From: Planctomycetota bacterium | GTDB lineage: Bacteria; Planctomycetota; UBA1135; GCA-002686595 | Length of the DNA: 64,000 nt | Assembly (NCBI GenBank): GCA_016795245.1 | Contig: JAEUIA010000075.1 | Span: 1 to 64,000, forward strand | Direction of reading: 5' to 3' | Position numbers and translations under genes: made by a program | Part shown: positions 47,235 through 57,404 of the stretch, one piece after another | How positions within the stretch are numbered: position 1 is the first letter of the stretch | Layout: each line of letters begins with the position of its first letter | Notes under the pieces: model-generated | The model's database searches: none | What the model saw: only the letters and a program-made list of their open reading frames with translations | What the model was told of the DNA's origin: nothing

Positions 47235-47261
47235 TTCTCGGCCTCCGCTGACGCCGGATGA
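47235..47261 (-). promoter_or_regulatory. Sigma-28-like promoter for fliC
   Basis: The minus strand has TCAT (47261-47258), a 15-base spacer, then GCCGAGAA (47242-47235). The -10 differs from GCCGATAA by one base, and the -35 is weaker than at the other two sites. It sits about 75 bases before the flagellin ATG. Confidence 0.5.
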
Positions 47262-47365
47262 GCGTGATCGCCCTCTTTTTGGGAATGGCCGATTCGTTCC
47301 AGGCGGAAAATCCTTCGGGTTGGCGTCGTTCGTGTCGATTCAGTGCGCGGCGACGAGTCCGTCCT

Positions 47366-48349
47366 ATGCCCGCGCAGCTCCACGCAATACGAATCGACCC
47401 CACCGAATTGGAGTGGGGCACGAGCCGCGCGATGGACGCAGTGCTCGTGGCTGTCGAGCGAGTGGCGGCGGCGCCGCGGACCACCGTGCTCATCACCGGT
47501 GAGTCGGGGGTCGGAAAAGAACTCGTGGCGCGCGCGATCCACTCGCGCTCGGCCCGCGCACGTGGTCCGTTCGTCGCCGTGAACTGCGCTTCCCTCGGCG
47601 AGGGCCTCTTGGAAGCCGACTTGTTCGGCTACGCGCCCGGCGCCTTCACCGGCGCCTCGTCCGCGGGCCGCGACGGCCTCTTCGCCGCGGCACACGGCGG
47701 GACGATCCTGCTCGATGAGATCGGTGAGCTGGATCCCGCTCTGCAGGCGCGGCTGCTGCGCGTACTGCAAGAACGCACATATCGTCCGGTGGGGTCGGAC
47801 GTCGACCATCCGGTCGATGTCCGGATCATCGCCGCCACGAACCGCGATCTGGGACGCATGGTCAGCGACGGACGCTTTCGCGAAGACCTCTACTATCGCT
47901 TGAACGTGTTGTCGATTCGCGTGCCGGCACTGCGCGACCGACGCGAAGACATTCAGCCGCTCACACAGAGATTTCTGGCTGAAATCGGCGCGGAAATGGG
48001 TTTCGTTCCCGCTGGATTCAGTGACGCTGCGCGCCAACGCCTCGACCGGCACGCCTGGCCGGGAAACGTGCGCGAATTGCGCAACGTCGTGGAACGCGCG
48101 TTGGTGCAAGCGGGCGAGGGGCCCATCGAAGTCGCGCACCTCGACCTGGGAGATGTCGGCGCGGCGCAGGCCGGCGCGGCCCGCGAGGGACTCCTATTGA
48201 ATGTGCGCGACCGCAGCCTGCGGAACGTCGAGCGCGCGTTGATCGAACACGTGCTGACGGAGACCTCCGGCAATCGTTCGCAGGCGGCCCGGTTGCTCGG
48301 TGTCAATCGCGCGACGCTCTACAACAAGTTGCGCACCTACGGGCTCTAG
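47366..48349 (+). CDS. Sigma-54-dependent transcriptional activator without receiver domain
   Basis: The protein has 327 residues from the ATG at 47366. The AAA+ domain has Walker A ITGESGVGKELVARAIH, the sigma-54-binding loop PGAFTGASSAG, Walker B GGTILLDEIGELD, and the arginine-finger region FREDLYYRLNVL. A Fis-type helix-turn-helix closes the protein (TSGNRSQAARLLGVNRATLYNKLRTYGL). Only about 30 residues precede the AAA+ domain, so there is no receiver or GAF sensor. That makes it like FleQ/FlrA-type or PspF-type regulators. It sits divergent to fliC at the edge of the flagellar regulatory genes. It may be the master activator or act beside FlgR. Confidence 0.88.
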   Translation: MPAQLHAIRIDPTELEWGTSRAMDAVLVAVERVAAAPRTTVLITGESGVGKELVARAIHSRSARARGPFVAVNCASLGEGLLEADLFGYAPGAFTGASSAGRDGLFAAAHGGTILLDEIGELDPALQARLLRVLQERTYRPVGSDVDHPVDVRIIAATNRDLGRMVSDGRFREDLYYRLNVLSIRVPALRDRREDIQPLTQRFLAEIGAEMGFVPAGFSDAARQRLDRHAWPGNVRELRNVVERALVQAGEGPIEVAHLDLGDVGAAQAGAAREGLLLNVRDRSLRNVERALIEHVLTETSGNRSQAARLLGVNRATLYNKLRTYGL

Positions 48350-48361
48350 TCCTGACGTGCG

Positions 48362-48400
48362 GGCCCGGATCGGGCCACACCCGGGAAAGTACCTCCGGGT
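48362..48400 (+). terminator. Tandem hairpins after the sigma-54 activator
   Basis: GGCCCG-GAT-CGGGCC (48362-48376) is followed by ACCCGG...CCGGGT (48379-48400). They lie 13 bases downstream of the stop codon. There is no T-tract, so the termination role is tentative. Confidence 0.45.
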
Positions 48401-48516
48401 TCGCGAAGGAATCTCCTGCCTCTACACACGCCGATTCAAGAACTCCGGTGATCAGGACGAAAAGTTGTCTGCCTGACAAGGACTTCACCCCCGCACTCCG
48501 GCCATCCCTTCCACGC

Positions 48517-49179
48517 ATGCGCGAATCCACCATCAGTCAAGGTTGCGGTAACGAAGCCGACAACACGGCGCTGCCCGTGCAGCGCAGCATCGAGCGCGAA
48601 TTCGCCGCGTCGTCGGAAACGCCCGCGTGTGCAGCACGCGCCGTGCTCGGGTTCGCGCTCGAGTCCGGATTCGGACCGGCCTGCAGAGCACGCATCGGCG
48701 GGGCGGTTTCAGAAGTCGTCGACAACGCAATTCGGCGCGGCTACCCCACGCGCACCGGCACCATTCGCGTCCACGCCGCGGTCGCGGGGCGCGAAATCGT
48801 AGTCACGATCGAAGACTTCGGCATCGGATTCGACACCGAAGCCATGGACGACGACCTGTTGGCGCGTCCTCTGTACAGCGGACTGGCACGCGCTTCTGCG
48901 CTCGCAGATGGTCTCGCCATCGACTCCGAACCTGGGCTCGGTACGCGCGTCGTCCTGCACTTCGAAGCGGCGTGTGCCGTGTTCGACGAAGACGGGTCCA
49001 TCGACCTTTCCGATCACGACTATCTCTCCCCCGATCTTGCTCGGCGCGTACTGCACACGTTGCGTCGCCAAGAGACGTCCACGATTCACCAGCTTTCGCC
49101 GGCCCTCGCCGTCGTCGTCGGTCGGCTCCTGGCCGGCCCCAAACCGCGCGCCCTGGTCGAGCGCGCCCTGTGGAGATGA
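48517..49179 (+). CDS. HATPase_c_2 (RsbW/anti-sigma-like) ATP-binding protein
   Basis: The protein has 220 residues from the ATG at 48517. Residues of about 30-135 show a GHKL ATPase of the HATPase_c_2 kind: an N-box region EVVDNAIRRGYP and a G1 box VTIEDFGIGFD, with a following GLGTRVVLHFE. The Asn box is slightly diverged. A C-terminal domain of about 80 residues is not recognised. Such proteins are RsbW-like anti-sigma kinases or partners of stress switches. Its place between a sigma-54 activator and three flagellar-locus membrane/TPR proteins suggests flagellar control. Which target it binds is unknown. Confidence 0.65.
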   Translation: MRESTISQGCGNEADNTALPVQRSIEREFAASSETPACAARAVLGFALESGFGPACRARIGGAVSEVVDNAIRRGYPTRTGTIRVHAAVAGREIVVTIEDFGIGFDTEAMDDDLLARPLYSGLARASALADGLAIDSEPGLGTRVVLHFEAACAVFDEDGSIDLSDHDYLSPDLARRVLHTLRRQETSTIHQLSPALAVVVGRLLAGPKPRALVERALWR

Positions 49180-49182
49180 TTG

Positions 49183-49938
49183 ATGTCCGGCACCGATCAA
49201 AGTCTTGACCAGAAGCACAGCAGCGAAGACGACGACCTGTTCGACTTCCCGCTGATCGAGCTGACGACTGAGGGCTTGCGCGAAGAGCCGCGACACGACT
49301 CGTCGACCAGGCCGCTCGAAACGCTTTCCTCTGTGGCGGCTGCGCTGCCGCGCGAGACACCGTCGCCTGCGTCCAAGCCCAAGATCAGCCCGGCAGCCGA
49401 GTCTGCTCCGCCGATCAAGATGGTCACGCCGGAAGCGGCTGTTCCCTCCGGCAGGCAGGCGACTGCAGAAGCGACTCCGACCGAATCGGATTCCGCCTTG
49501 CGGCAGAAACCCCTGCTCGTGATCGGCGCGCTCGTCGCTCTGTTCATCTTGAACGGCGTCGGATTCTGGTACCTGTGGCGCATGCGCGTGTCGTTCGGCA
49601 CGGGCATCGACGATCTGCGCAACGAGCTCGATGACGCGTCCAAACGTCTAGAGCGCGCCCGCCGCGACGCTGCGGCTCAATCCAGCTCGGCGTTGATGAG
49701 CGATGAGAGCATCGCGATCGCTCGTGTCACCGCACTCGAACGCTCGGCGCTGGTCATGGCCGAGAACGAAATCACCGGCGGCGATTACGGGGCGGCACGC
49801 AGGCGCTTGAACCGCCTCTTGGCGCAAGCCGACCGCATGACGCCGGGATTGCGCGCCGAGATCGAGCCACGCGCCGCCTACCTCGTCGCGCGCAGCTACC
49901 TGGATGAAGCGCAAGCGCGCCGCGGAGACAAACAATGA
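49183..49938 (+). CDS. Flagellar-locus single-pass membrane protein
   Basis: The protein has 251 residues from the ATG at 49183 (GGAG upstream). About 105 residues of disordered Ser/Pro/Thr-rich N-terminus precede a transmembrane helix (LLVIGALVALFILNGVGFWYLW, about 110-131). Next come a predicted coiled coil (RNELDDASKRLERARRDAAA) and helical TPR-like repeats (ALVMAENEITGGDYGAARRRLNRLLAQ). The C-terminal part should be periplasmic. No family is recognised. Its stop overlaps the next gene by 4 bases. Together with the two following genes it forms a run of TM/TPR proteins between regulators. Confidence 0.65.
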   Translation: MSGTDQSLDQKHSSEDDDLFDFPLIELTTEGLREEPRHDSSTRPLETLSSVAAALPRETPSPASKPKISPAAESAPPIKMVTPEAAVPSGRQATAEATPTESDSALRQKPLLVIGALVALFILNGVGFWYLWRMRVSFGTGIDDLRNELDDASKRLERARRDAAAQSSSALMSDESIAIARVTALERSALVMAENEITGGDYGAARRRLNRLLAQADRMTPGLRAEIEPRAAYLVARSYLDEAQARRGDKQ

Positions 49939-51380
49939 TCAGGGCGCTCCTCCTCCTCACCTTGGCATTGTCGCCCACCGCCGCAGCGACGGAGATCCTC
50001 GTTTTCGAGCGTGACGGCGAGACCCTGTGCACGGTGCACGCTCGTCGCCTGCCGATCGACGAGTTCCTGCGCGACATCAGCACGAAATCCGAGAAGACCA
50101 TCGAAGGCCTCGAGCTGTTGCGTGAGTACGCAGAAGTCGACGTCGACCTGGTCGACCGTCCGCTCGATGTCGTCATCGAGCGCGTGTGCGGCTCGGCCGG
50201 ATTGCGCGGACAAGTCAAGGCACGCTCGATCGTCGTCAAGCCCGACCTGAACAGCTCGGCCACGGTCGACGAACTCGTCGACATGGCGGACGTCACGTTC
50301 GTGCGGGCGCTGCGACGCTTTCCTGACGCGCCGCAGGCGGCCGAGGCCGAGTTCCGTCTCGGCGAAGTCCAAGAGTCGCGCAAGAACCAAGGTGCCGCGC
50401 GCGCTCACTACGACGCGCTGGTGCGGACCTTCCCCGACTCGCCGCTCTACGTCGAGGCGCTGAAGCGCGCGGCGTCGATCATGTCGCGGCTTGGATCGTG
50501 GACCGAGGCCTCGACGTACTGGTCGAAGCTCGCCAACCACCCGGCTCCGAACCCCTACGTGGTCCTCGCGCGCGTCGAACTGGCGCGCAGCCTCGCGATG
50601 TCAGGCGACGGACGCCAGGCGCTCGCCATGATCGACGCGCTGGAACGTGCCGCACCCCCTGAGTCGCTGGCTGATCGCGCGGATCGCATGTACGTGCGCG
50701 CGGCGGCTCAAGTCGCGTCGGGCAACGGAAAAGACGGACTCGTCACGCTCGAAGAAGCGATGAAGGCCGGCTTGGACCAGGCGTCGTCGCTCGATGCTGC
50801 ACGGCTGCGCGCCGACGCACTCGACCATGCTGATCGACCGACCGAAGCCGCGCGTGCGTGGTTGGCTTTCGCGCGCACGTGCACCGATGAACGCAAGCGC
50901 GATGCCTTCGTCCGAGCCGCGCAGAGCGCTGAACGCGCGCACGATATGCTCGGTCTCCTGTTCATCGAGCGCACGGCCGCGGGCAGCGGCGCCGAGTCTC
51001 GCATCCGTCCGATGGCGGACATCGCACGTGAAACGCTGGGCCTCGTCGAACATGCGGAAGAGAGCCTGATCGAGCGTCTCTCGCGCGCGGAAACACAGTG
51101 CGAAGAAGCTGCGTTCATGGCAGCCGCCTCGACGATCGAATCCGTCTGGCGTGATCGCGCGCGACTGGGTGAGCCCGACGTGGTCCGCGCGGCTCTCGTG
51201 CGCGCACGTTGCGCCGATGCCGGCGAAGGCGTCGAAGCTGCGATCGCCGTCCTCAAGAACACGCTTCCCGAAGTCAAGCGGCCCGAAAGTCGGCGCCGCC
51301 TCTACCTCCTCGCCGGTGAACTCTACGAGCGTCGCTCGCAGTGGAATCTCGCCGCGCAGGCCTACGGAGGACAACTCTGA
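49935..51380 (+). CDS. Exported TPR-repeat protein
   Basis: The protein has 481 residues. A signal peptide (MIRALLLLTLALSPTAAA) is followed by about 75 residues of a secretin-N-like or STN-like small domain (LPIDEFLRDISTKSEKTIEGLELL). The rest is a superhelix of TPR units (AEAEFRLGEVQESRKNQGAARAHYDAL, VVLARVELARSLAMSGDGRQALAMIDAL and so on). STN/TPR domains mediate binding to periplasmic assemblies. It overlaps the upstream TM protein by 4 bases and the downstream gene by one base, so these are one operon. Confidence 0.68.
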   Translation: MIRALLLLTLALSPTAAATEILVFERDGETLCTVHARRLPIDEFLRDISTKSEKTIEGLELLREYAEVDVDLVDRPLDVVIERVCGSAGLRGQVKARSIVVKPDLNSSATVDELVDMADVTFVRALRRFPDAPQAAEAEFRLGEVQESRKNQGAARAHYDALVRTFPDSPLYVEALKRAASIMSRLGSWTEASTYWSKLANHPAPNPYVVLARVELARSLAMSGDGRQALAMIDALERAAPPESLADRADRMYVRAAAQVASGNGKDGLVTLEEAMKAGLDQASSLDAARLRADALDHADRPTEAARAWLAFARTCTDERKRDAFVRAAQSAERAHDMLGLLFIERTAAGSGAESRIRPMADIARETLGLVEHAEESLIERLSRAETQCEEAAFMAAASTIESVWRDRARLGEPDVVRAALVRARCADAGEGVEAAIAVLKNTLPEVKRPESRRRLYLLAGELYERRSQWNLAAQAYGGQL

Positions 51381-52081
51381 TGATGAAGTGGGGATTTGCA
51401 CTCAACGCAGTGGCGGGCACGGTGCTCGTCGCCTCGGCCATCGGTCTTTCCGGAGACGACGCCGCCGGCCTGCAGCTCTCGCTCGATCGCACGTTGCGCG
51501 AGCTTGAGATACTCACGGGCTTGCGCGAGCGCATCGACCGTGGCGACCGCGATGCGATCGCAACCGTCGTCAAGTACACCGCCCAGCCGGCGCCGGATCG
51601 TGCGGAGGAAGACCAGCGCCTCGATCGCCTGCGCGTCGAAGTTGCGCGCCTGGAGATGCAGCGCGACGGCCTCGCCCCCCTGCCGCGGAGCATCGACCCG
51701 GCAACGACAGCCAAGGCGGACAAGGCGGATCCAAAGAAGCCTTCCTCGCCGACGGCCGGGTTGACCGCCTTCGAATCCGCAGGCTTCAGCGCTGACGCCG
51801 TGCGTCAAGGCGAGGCGCTCTTCCGCGCCGAACGCTTCGACGAGTGCATCACCGTCCTGCAGCGGATTCCCGAGGATTCACGCGGCCAGTACTGGCTCGC
51901 GCGTGCATTCGAGCGCAAAGGCAAGACCGACGAAGCGATCGCGATCTACACGACGCTTTCCGCACTAAAGGACGCGGGTTGGGCCGGCGAGCGCGCGCGC
52001 GCGGACCTGGAGTTCCTGCAGTGGAAGAAGTCGGTCGAGCCGACCCCGGCGAAACCCAAGGCGGAGCCGAAGAAGCCGTGA
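51380..52081 (+). CDS. Signal-anchored TPR protein of the flagellar locus
   Basis: The protein has 233 residues. The start ATGATG shares a base with the upstream TGA, and GGAGG lies before it. An N-terminal hydrophobic segment (GFALNAVAGTVLVASAIGL) is followed by a helical region with RLDRLRVEVARLEMQRDGLA. A Pro/Lys linker leads to a C-terminal TPR pair (AVRQGEALFRAERFDECITVLQRI, YWLARAFERKGKTDEAIAIYTTL). The final tail is Lys/Pro-rich. No family is recognised. Its TGA overlaps the GTG of the histidine kinase gene, linking the TPR group to flgS/flgR by translational coupling. Confidence 0.6.
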   Translation: MMKWGFALNAVAGTVLVASAIGLSGDDAAGLQLSLDRTLRELEILTGLRERIDRGDRDAIATVVKYTAQPAPDRAEEDQRLDRLRVEVARLEMQRDGLAPLPRSIDPATTAKADKADPKKPSSPTAGLTAFESAGFSADAVRQGEALFRAERFDECITVLQRIPEDSRGQYWLARAFERKGKTDEAIAIYTTLSALKDAGWAGERARADLEFLQWKKSVEPTPAKPKAEPKKP

Positions 52082-53235
52082 CAAGCGGGACTGAAACCAC
52101 GCTTCTCGTCGAAGAGCTGACCTTGATCAAGGACAGCCTGCTCGCGAGCTACGCGCGCCTCGAACAGCGTGCGGAGCACGTCGAGCGCGAGCTCGTGGCT
52201 GCAAACGCAGAGCTGGGCCGCAAGGTCGCCGAGCTGAACGCCGTGCGCTCGCACCTCGAAGCCGTCCTGCACGCTCTCCCCTCCGGTGTCGTCGTGCGTG
52301 ATGAGGACGATGTCATCGTGCGCGTCAACGAGGCCGCATGCACGATCATCGGATCCAGCGAACGTGCCTTGATGACGCGCTCATCGCACCCGGCACTCCA
52401 AGGCCGCAAGGCGAACGGCGAGAGCCACGAGTACGTCCGACCTGACGGTGAGCGGCGCGTCCTGGTTTCGCGTTGGTCGCCTGTGCGCTCCGGCGGTTCG
52501 GTCGAGATCGTCGACGACCGCACCGAAGTCGAGACGCTCCAGGAACAACTCCACGCGCAGAGCAAGATGGCCGCGCTGGGCACGATCTCCGGCGGCATCG
52601 CTCACGAGATCCGCAACCCGTTGAACGCCGTGCGCGGATTCGCCGAGCTGTTGCGACGCGAAATGACCGCCGGCACACGTTCGGCGCGGTTCGCAGCTCG
52701 CATCTGCGAAGGTGTCGACGAAGCCGACCAGATCATCGCCAGCATGCTGACCTTCGCGTCGCCCGAGCGCCTCACGCTCGAGACCATCGATCCGAAAGAA
52801 CTGATCGACAGCGCCGTCGAGGCCGCGAAGCGCGTTCTTCCCGAGAATGCACCTGAGAATAAGTGGCAGATCATTTCTTCCACCAGCGCCCCGGCATTTA
52901 TTGCCGACAGGATCAAGGTGCGCCAGGCATTGCGAAATCTCGTTGCCAATGCCCTTCAAGCCCAGCCGGACGGCGGAGCGGTCGACGTGTCGATCTCGCT
53001 TGCCGGCAAGGACGTTCTTTTCCGTGTGTGCGACGCCGGTCCGGGCATTCCGCCTCGCCTGCGTGCGCGCGTCGCGGAGCCTTTTTTCACGACGCGAGCT
53101 GAAGGCACCGGCCTTGGGCTCGCGCTCGTCCACTCGATCGCCGAATTGCACGACGGTCGACTCCACGTGTCACCCAGCCCTTCTCATTTGGGCGGTGCGG
53201 ACATCACGTTCCGCATTCCACTTCAACCGCAGTAG
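52078..53235 (+). CDS. flgS: Sensor histidine kinase (FlgS/NtrB type)
   Basis: The protein has 385 residues from the GTG at 52078 (GTGA overlap). A coiled coil (about residues 10-60) is followed by a PAS domain (VLHALPSGVVVRDEDDVIVRVNEAACTIIG), then HisKA with GGIAHEIRNPLNAVRGFAELL (His176), and a C-terminal HATPase (NALQAQPDGG, DAGPGIPPR, GTGLGLAL). There is no transmembrane segment, so it is cytosolic, like FlgS of Helicobacter and Campylobacter or FleS/FlrB. It should phosphorylate the adjacent FlgR-type regulator in response to flagellar export status. The gene names are assigned by analogy. Confidence 0.85.
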   Translation: MTSGTETTLLVEELTLIKDSLLASYARLEQRAEHVERELVAANAELGRKVAELNAVRSHLEAVLHALPSGVVVRDEDDVIVRVNEAACTIIGSSERALMTRSSHPALQGRKANGESHEYVRPDGERRVLVSRWSPVRSGGSVEIVDDRTEVETLQEQLHAQSKMAALGTISGGIAHEIRNPLNAVRGFAELLRREMTAGTRSARFAARICEGVDEADQIIASMLTFASPERLTLETIDPKELIDSAVEAAKRVLPENAPENKWQIISSTSAPAFIADRIKVRQALRNLVANALQAQPDGGAVDVSISLAGKDVLFRVCDAGPGIPPRLRARVAEPFFTTRAEGTGLGLALVHSIAELHDGRLHVSPSPSHLGGADITFRIPLQPQ

Positions 53236-53244
53236 AGATCCACG

Positions 53245-54636
<1,392 letters not shown>

Positions 54637-54646
54637 GGCAATCGTC

Positions 54647-55006
54647 ATGACGTCCGCCGGTGGATCGAACGATGTACTTCTGAAGCTGATGTCGGCCTCC
54701 GCCTTGCGCGCCAAGGTGTTGTCCGAAAACATCGCGAACCAGAACGTACCTGGTTACAAGCGCAAGGTCGTGCTGTTCGAGGAACTCCTCGCGCAGCGCC
54801 TCGACCAGAGCTCGCGATCCATCGAGGACGTCAAGCCGTTGATCAAGACGGACCTGGAAACGCCCGGCAGCCCGGACGGCAACAACGTCACTCTCGAACT
54901 CGAAACCAACTCGATGCGGGAGAACGCTCTCCTGTATCAGGCCTACGCCGCCATCCTGCAGACGAAGCACGAAATGATGCGCGTCTCAATTTCTGAACGA
55001 GTCTGA
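54647..55006 (+). CDS. flgB: Flagellar proximal rod protein FlgB
   Basis: The protein has 119 residues, with the FlgB pattern LMSASALRAKVLSENIANQNVPGYKRKVVLFEE near the N-terminus and a C-terminal helix (NALLYQAYAAILQTKHEMMRVSI). FlgB is the most proximal rod subunit, joined to the MS ring by FliE. It is followed after 2 bases by flgC. Confidence 0.93.
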   Translation: MTSAGGSNDVLLKLMSASALRAKVLSENIANQNVPGYKRKVVLFEELLAQRLDQSSRSIEDVKPLIKTDLETPGSPDGNNVTLELETNSMRENALLYQAYAAILQTKHEMMRVSISERV

Positions 55007-55008
55007 TC

Positions 55009-55440
55009 ATGACCAACCTCAACAAACTGTTCGAAGGTATGCGCACGAGCTCGTCCGGCATGTCCGCCGAGCGCACGCGCATCGATGTGATCGCACGCAA
55101 CCTGGCCAACGCCGAGGTGACACGCACTCCGGAAGGCGGTCCTTACCGCCGCGAAGTCGTGCGTTTCGCCCAGATCATGGCCAAGGAGGCGGGCAAGTCC
55201 GTTCCGACCGGCGGTGTGCGCGTCGCGTCCATCGACAAGGACATGAAGACTCCGTTCGAACGCATTCGCATCCCCGGTCACCCCGACGCCGACGACGCCG
55301 GCTGGGTGACCATGCCCAACATCAACACCACGCTCGAGATGGCCGATTTGATGACGGCTGTCCGCGCGTACGAAGCCAACGCCAACGCGGCCGACAATTT
55401 CGTGCGCATGGCCGAGCGCGCCCTGCGCCTGGCTCAGTAG
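55009..55440 (+). CDS. flgC: Flagellar proximal rod protein FlgC
   Basis: The protein has 143 residues. The N-terminal rod motif is TSSSGMSAERTRIDVIARNLANAEVTRTPEGGPYRRE. The C-terminal rod helix is NTTLEMADLMTAVRAYEANANAADNFVRMAERALRL, which contains the conserved ANA..N....A pattern. It is assembled on FlgB in the rod. Confidence 0.94.
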   Translation: MTNLNKLFEGMRTSSSGMSAERTRIDVIARNLANAEVTRTPEGGPYRREVVRFAQIMAKEAGKSVPTGGVRVASIDKDMKTPFERIRIPGHPDADDAGWVTMPNINTTLEMADLMTAVRAYEANANAADNFVRMAERALRLAQ

Positions 55441-55460
55441 TCCCGAAGGAGTAGATCCTC

Positions 55461-55823
55461 ATGGTCGACAGCATCGGTGGAGGCAGTAGTGCGGCGCGAT
55501 CCGCGATCGAATCCGCTCTCAAGCGGCACAACGACGCTGTCGCGCGCGCGACTCAAGTCATCGATTCGTCCGCCGCGGGGAGCGCAGCCGCAGGAGCGCC
55601 GTCGACGGATTTCTCGTCCGCGATCGGCGACAGCATCCGCAGCGTGGACGCCCAAGTCCGCAAAGCGGACGCCCTGGTCGACGGGCTCGTCTCGGGCAAG
55701 GTCCAGGACCTTCACGTGGTTGCCGCCGCGTTGAAGGAATCGGAGCTGGCCCTCAAGTTCTCCCTCGAAGTTCGCAACAAGTTCGTCGACGCCTACCGCG
55801 AAATCATGCGGATGAGCGTCTGA
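55461..55823 (+). CDS. fliE: Flagellar hook-basal body protein FliE
   Basis: The protein has 120 residues. The N-terminus is low-complexity Ser/Ala-rich. The C-terminal part DLHVVAAALKESELALKFSLEVRNKFVDAYREIMRMSV is the FliE signature. FliE links the MS ring to the FlgB rod and is one of the first exported proteins. The ATG lies 20 bases after flgC with GAAGGAG upstream. Confidence 0.93.
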   Translation: MVDSIGGGSSAARSAIESALKRHNDAVARATQVIDSSAAGSAAAGAPSTDFSSAIGDSIRSVDAQVRKADALVDGLVSGKVQDLHVVAAALKESELALKFSLEVRNKFVDAYREIMRMSV

Positions 55824-55835
55824 GCCCTAACCCAC

Positions 55836-57404
55836 ATGAACGAATTCCTCGCCGGCCTGAAGAGCCAGTTTGCGGCCGCTTCCGCGGGCGCCAAGCTCAC
55901 GCTTGCCCTCGGGTTCGCGGCGCTCGTCACCGTGATCGTGCTCGCGAATTCGTGGGCCACGACGCCCGGGTTCAAGCTGCTCTACAGCGAGCTCGATCCG
56001 CGCAGCGCGGCAGCCGTCCAGAGCGCTTTGGCCGGCGCCAACGTGCGCTTCCAAGTCAGCCAACCGCCTGGTCCCTTCGTCATCCACGTCGACGAGAGCC
56101 AGTTCTACGTCGCACAGAACGCCGTCGCGCTCTCGGGCGCGCTCGGATCCGCGCCTGAGGGCATCCAGACCAACGGCAGCGGCGCTGCTCAGGTGTTCTT
56201 GTCGGCTCCCGAGCGTGCGCAGAACGCGCAGAAGCGCGAGTGGCAGGAGCTCGAGAAGCAGCTCGAAGAGTTGGAGTTCGTGCAGCGCGCGCATGTCAGC
56301 ACTTCGGCCACCGATTCCTCGCCGATGCGCAAGAGCACGCCGATGACGGTTGCCGTGTCTCTCACCTTGCGAGGCCGAGGAGAACTGTCGCGTGCACAGG
56401 CGACGACGGTCGCGAAGCTCGTGCGCTACCGCTTCAACGTGCCCCAGGAAAACGTTCTGATCGCCGACCAGTCCGGTCGCAGCCTGTTCGACGGGTCGGC
56501 CATGAACGAGCAGAACCTGGCCAACACCGAAGCCTTCGAACACGGCAGCCGCTACGACGAAGAGCTCGCCAAGAAGACGAATCAAGTGCTGGACCGCGTG
56601 TTCGGCCCGGGCATGGCCTACGTGGTCGTCAACTCGAAGTGGAACTTCGACAAACGCCAGAAGGTCAAGGAGTCGATCGACGGCAAACCGGTCACGGTCA
56701 GCGAGTCGATCAGCAAGACTTCCACGCCCACGGCCGTGAACAACAGCTCCGCTCCCGTCGGCGCGAGTGCGAATCTGACGGCCGAAACCAACGTGGCGAT
56801 CGCCGGAAACTTGCCGACCGGCACGCCACCCGCGGTCAAAGAGAGTGTGTCGACCACGAGCGACACACAAAAGACCAGCGTCGTCGGCAAAGAGACGAGT
56901 CTGGAGCGCACCGATGCGCCGAAGCTCGAGCGCGTTTCCGTGTCGCTCTTCCTCGATGAGAGCCAGAAGGATCGACTGAAGGACCTCGAAGCCAGCGTCA
57001 AGGCTTCGATCGGTTTCGACGAGTCCCGCGGCGATGCGTTCAGTTCGCTCGTGACACCGTTCGCCACCGTGAAGCGTGACGACAAAGGGCAGCTCGTGCC
57101 TCCGCCTGCGCCTGTCGAAGTCAGCGCTCCGAGTCGCATGACCGAAATGCTCATCCAGCGCAGCATCGAGATCGCCGCGGCACTCGCCTTCCTCTTCCTG
57201 CTCGTCAAGACGCTCAAGAGCGCGAGCAAGGCCTCCAAGGACTCCAACAAGTCCCTGACGGGCGACGGGCAGATGGACGAGAAGTCGCTCGAACTCTTGG
57301 CGAAGACCGAGATCGAAACGCTCGTCAAGACGGACCCGCAACGCGTCAGTTCGATTCTCTCGCGGTGGGCCGCTGAAGAGGAAACGGTCGGAGCCGGCCG
57401 ATGA
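55836..57404 (+). CDS. fliF: Flagellar MS-ring protein FliF
   Basis: The protein has 522 residues. An N-terminal TM (LTLALGFAALVTVIVLAN) is followed by a YscJ/RBM1-2 region (FKLLYSELDPRSAAAVQSAL, RYRFNVPQENVLIADQSGR). A disordered beta-collar insert with many Thr/Ser lies in the middle. A second TM (AAALAFLFLLVKTL) precedes the short C-terminal tail (QRVSSILSRWAAEE) that binds FliG. The length is normal to slightly short. It overlaps fliG by 4 bases. Confidence 0.95.
   Translation: MNEFLAGLKSQFAAASAGAKLTLALGFAALVTVIVLANSWATTPGFKLLYSELDPRSAAAVQSALAGANVRFQVSQPPGPFVIHVDESQFYVAQNAVALSGALGSAPEGIQTNGSGAAQVFLSAPERAQNAQKREWQELEKQLEELEFVQRAHVSTSATDSSPMRKSTPMTVAVSLTLRGRGELSRAQATTVAKLVRYRFNVPQENVLIADQSGRSLFDGSAMNEQNLANTEAFEHGSRYDEELAKKTNQVLDRVFGPGMAYVVVNSKWNFDKRQKVKESIDGKPVTVSESISKTSTPTAVNNSSAPVGASANLTAETNVAIAGNLPTGTPPAVKESVSTTSDTQKTSVVGKETSLERTDAPKLERVSVSLFLDESQKDRLKDLEASVKASIGFDESRGDAFSSLVTPFATVKRDDKGQLVPPPAPVEVSAPSRMTEMLIQRSIEIAAALAFLFLLVKTLKSASKASKDSNKSLTGDGQMDEKSLELLAKTEIETLVKTDPQRVSSILSRWAAEEETVGAGR

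Noticed and set aside
47281..47300. GCCGATTC on the plus strand as a sigma-28 promoter for the sigma-54 activator
   Set aside because: No matching -35 at 15 bases, and the sequence lies near coding DNA of an alternative start.
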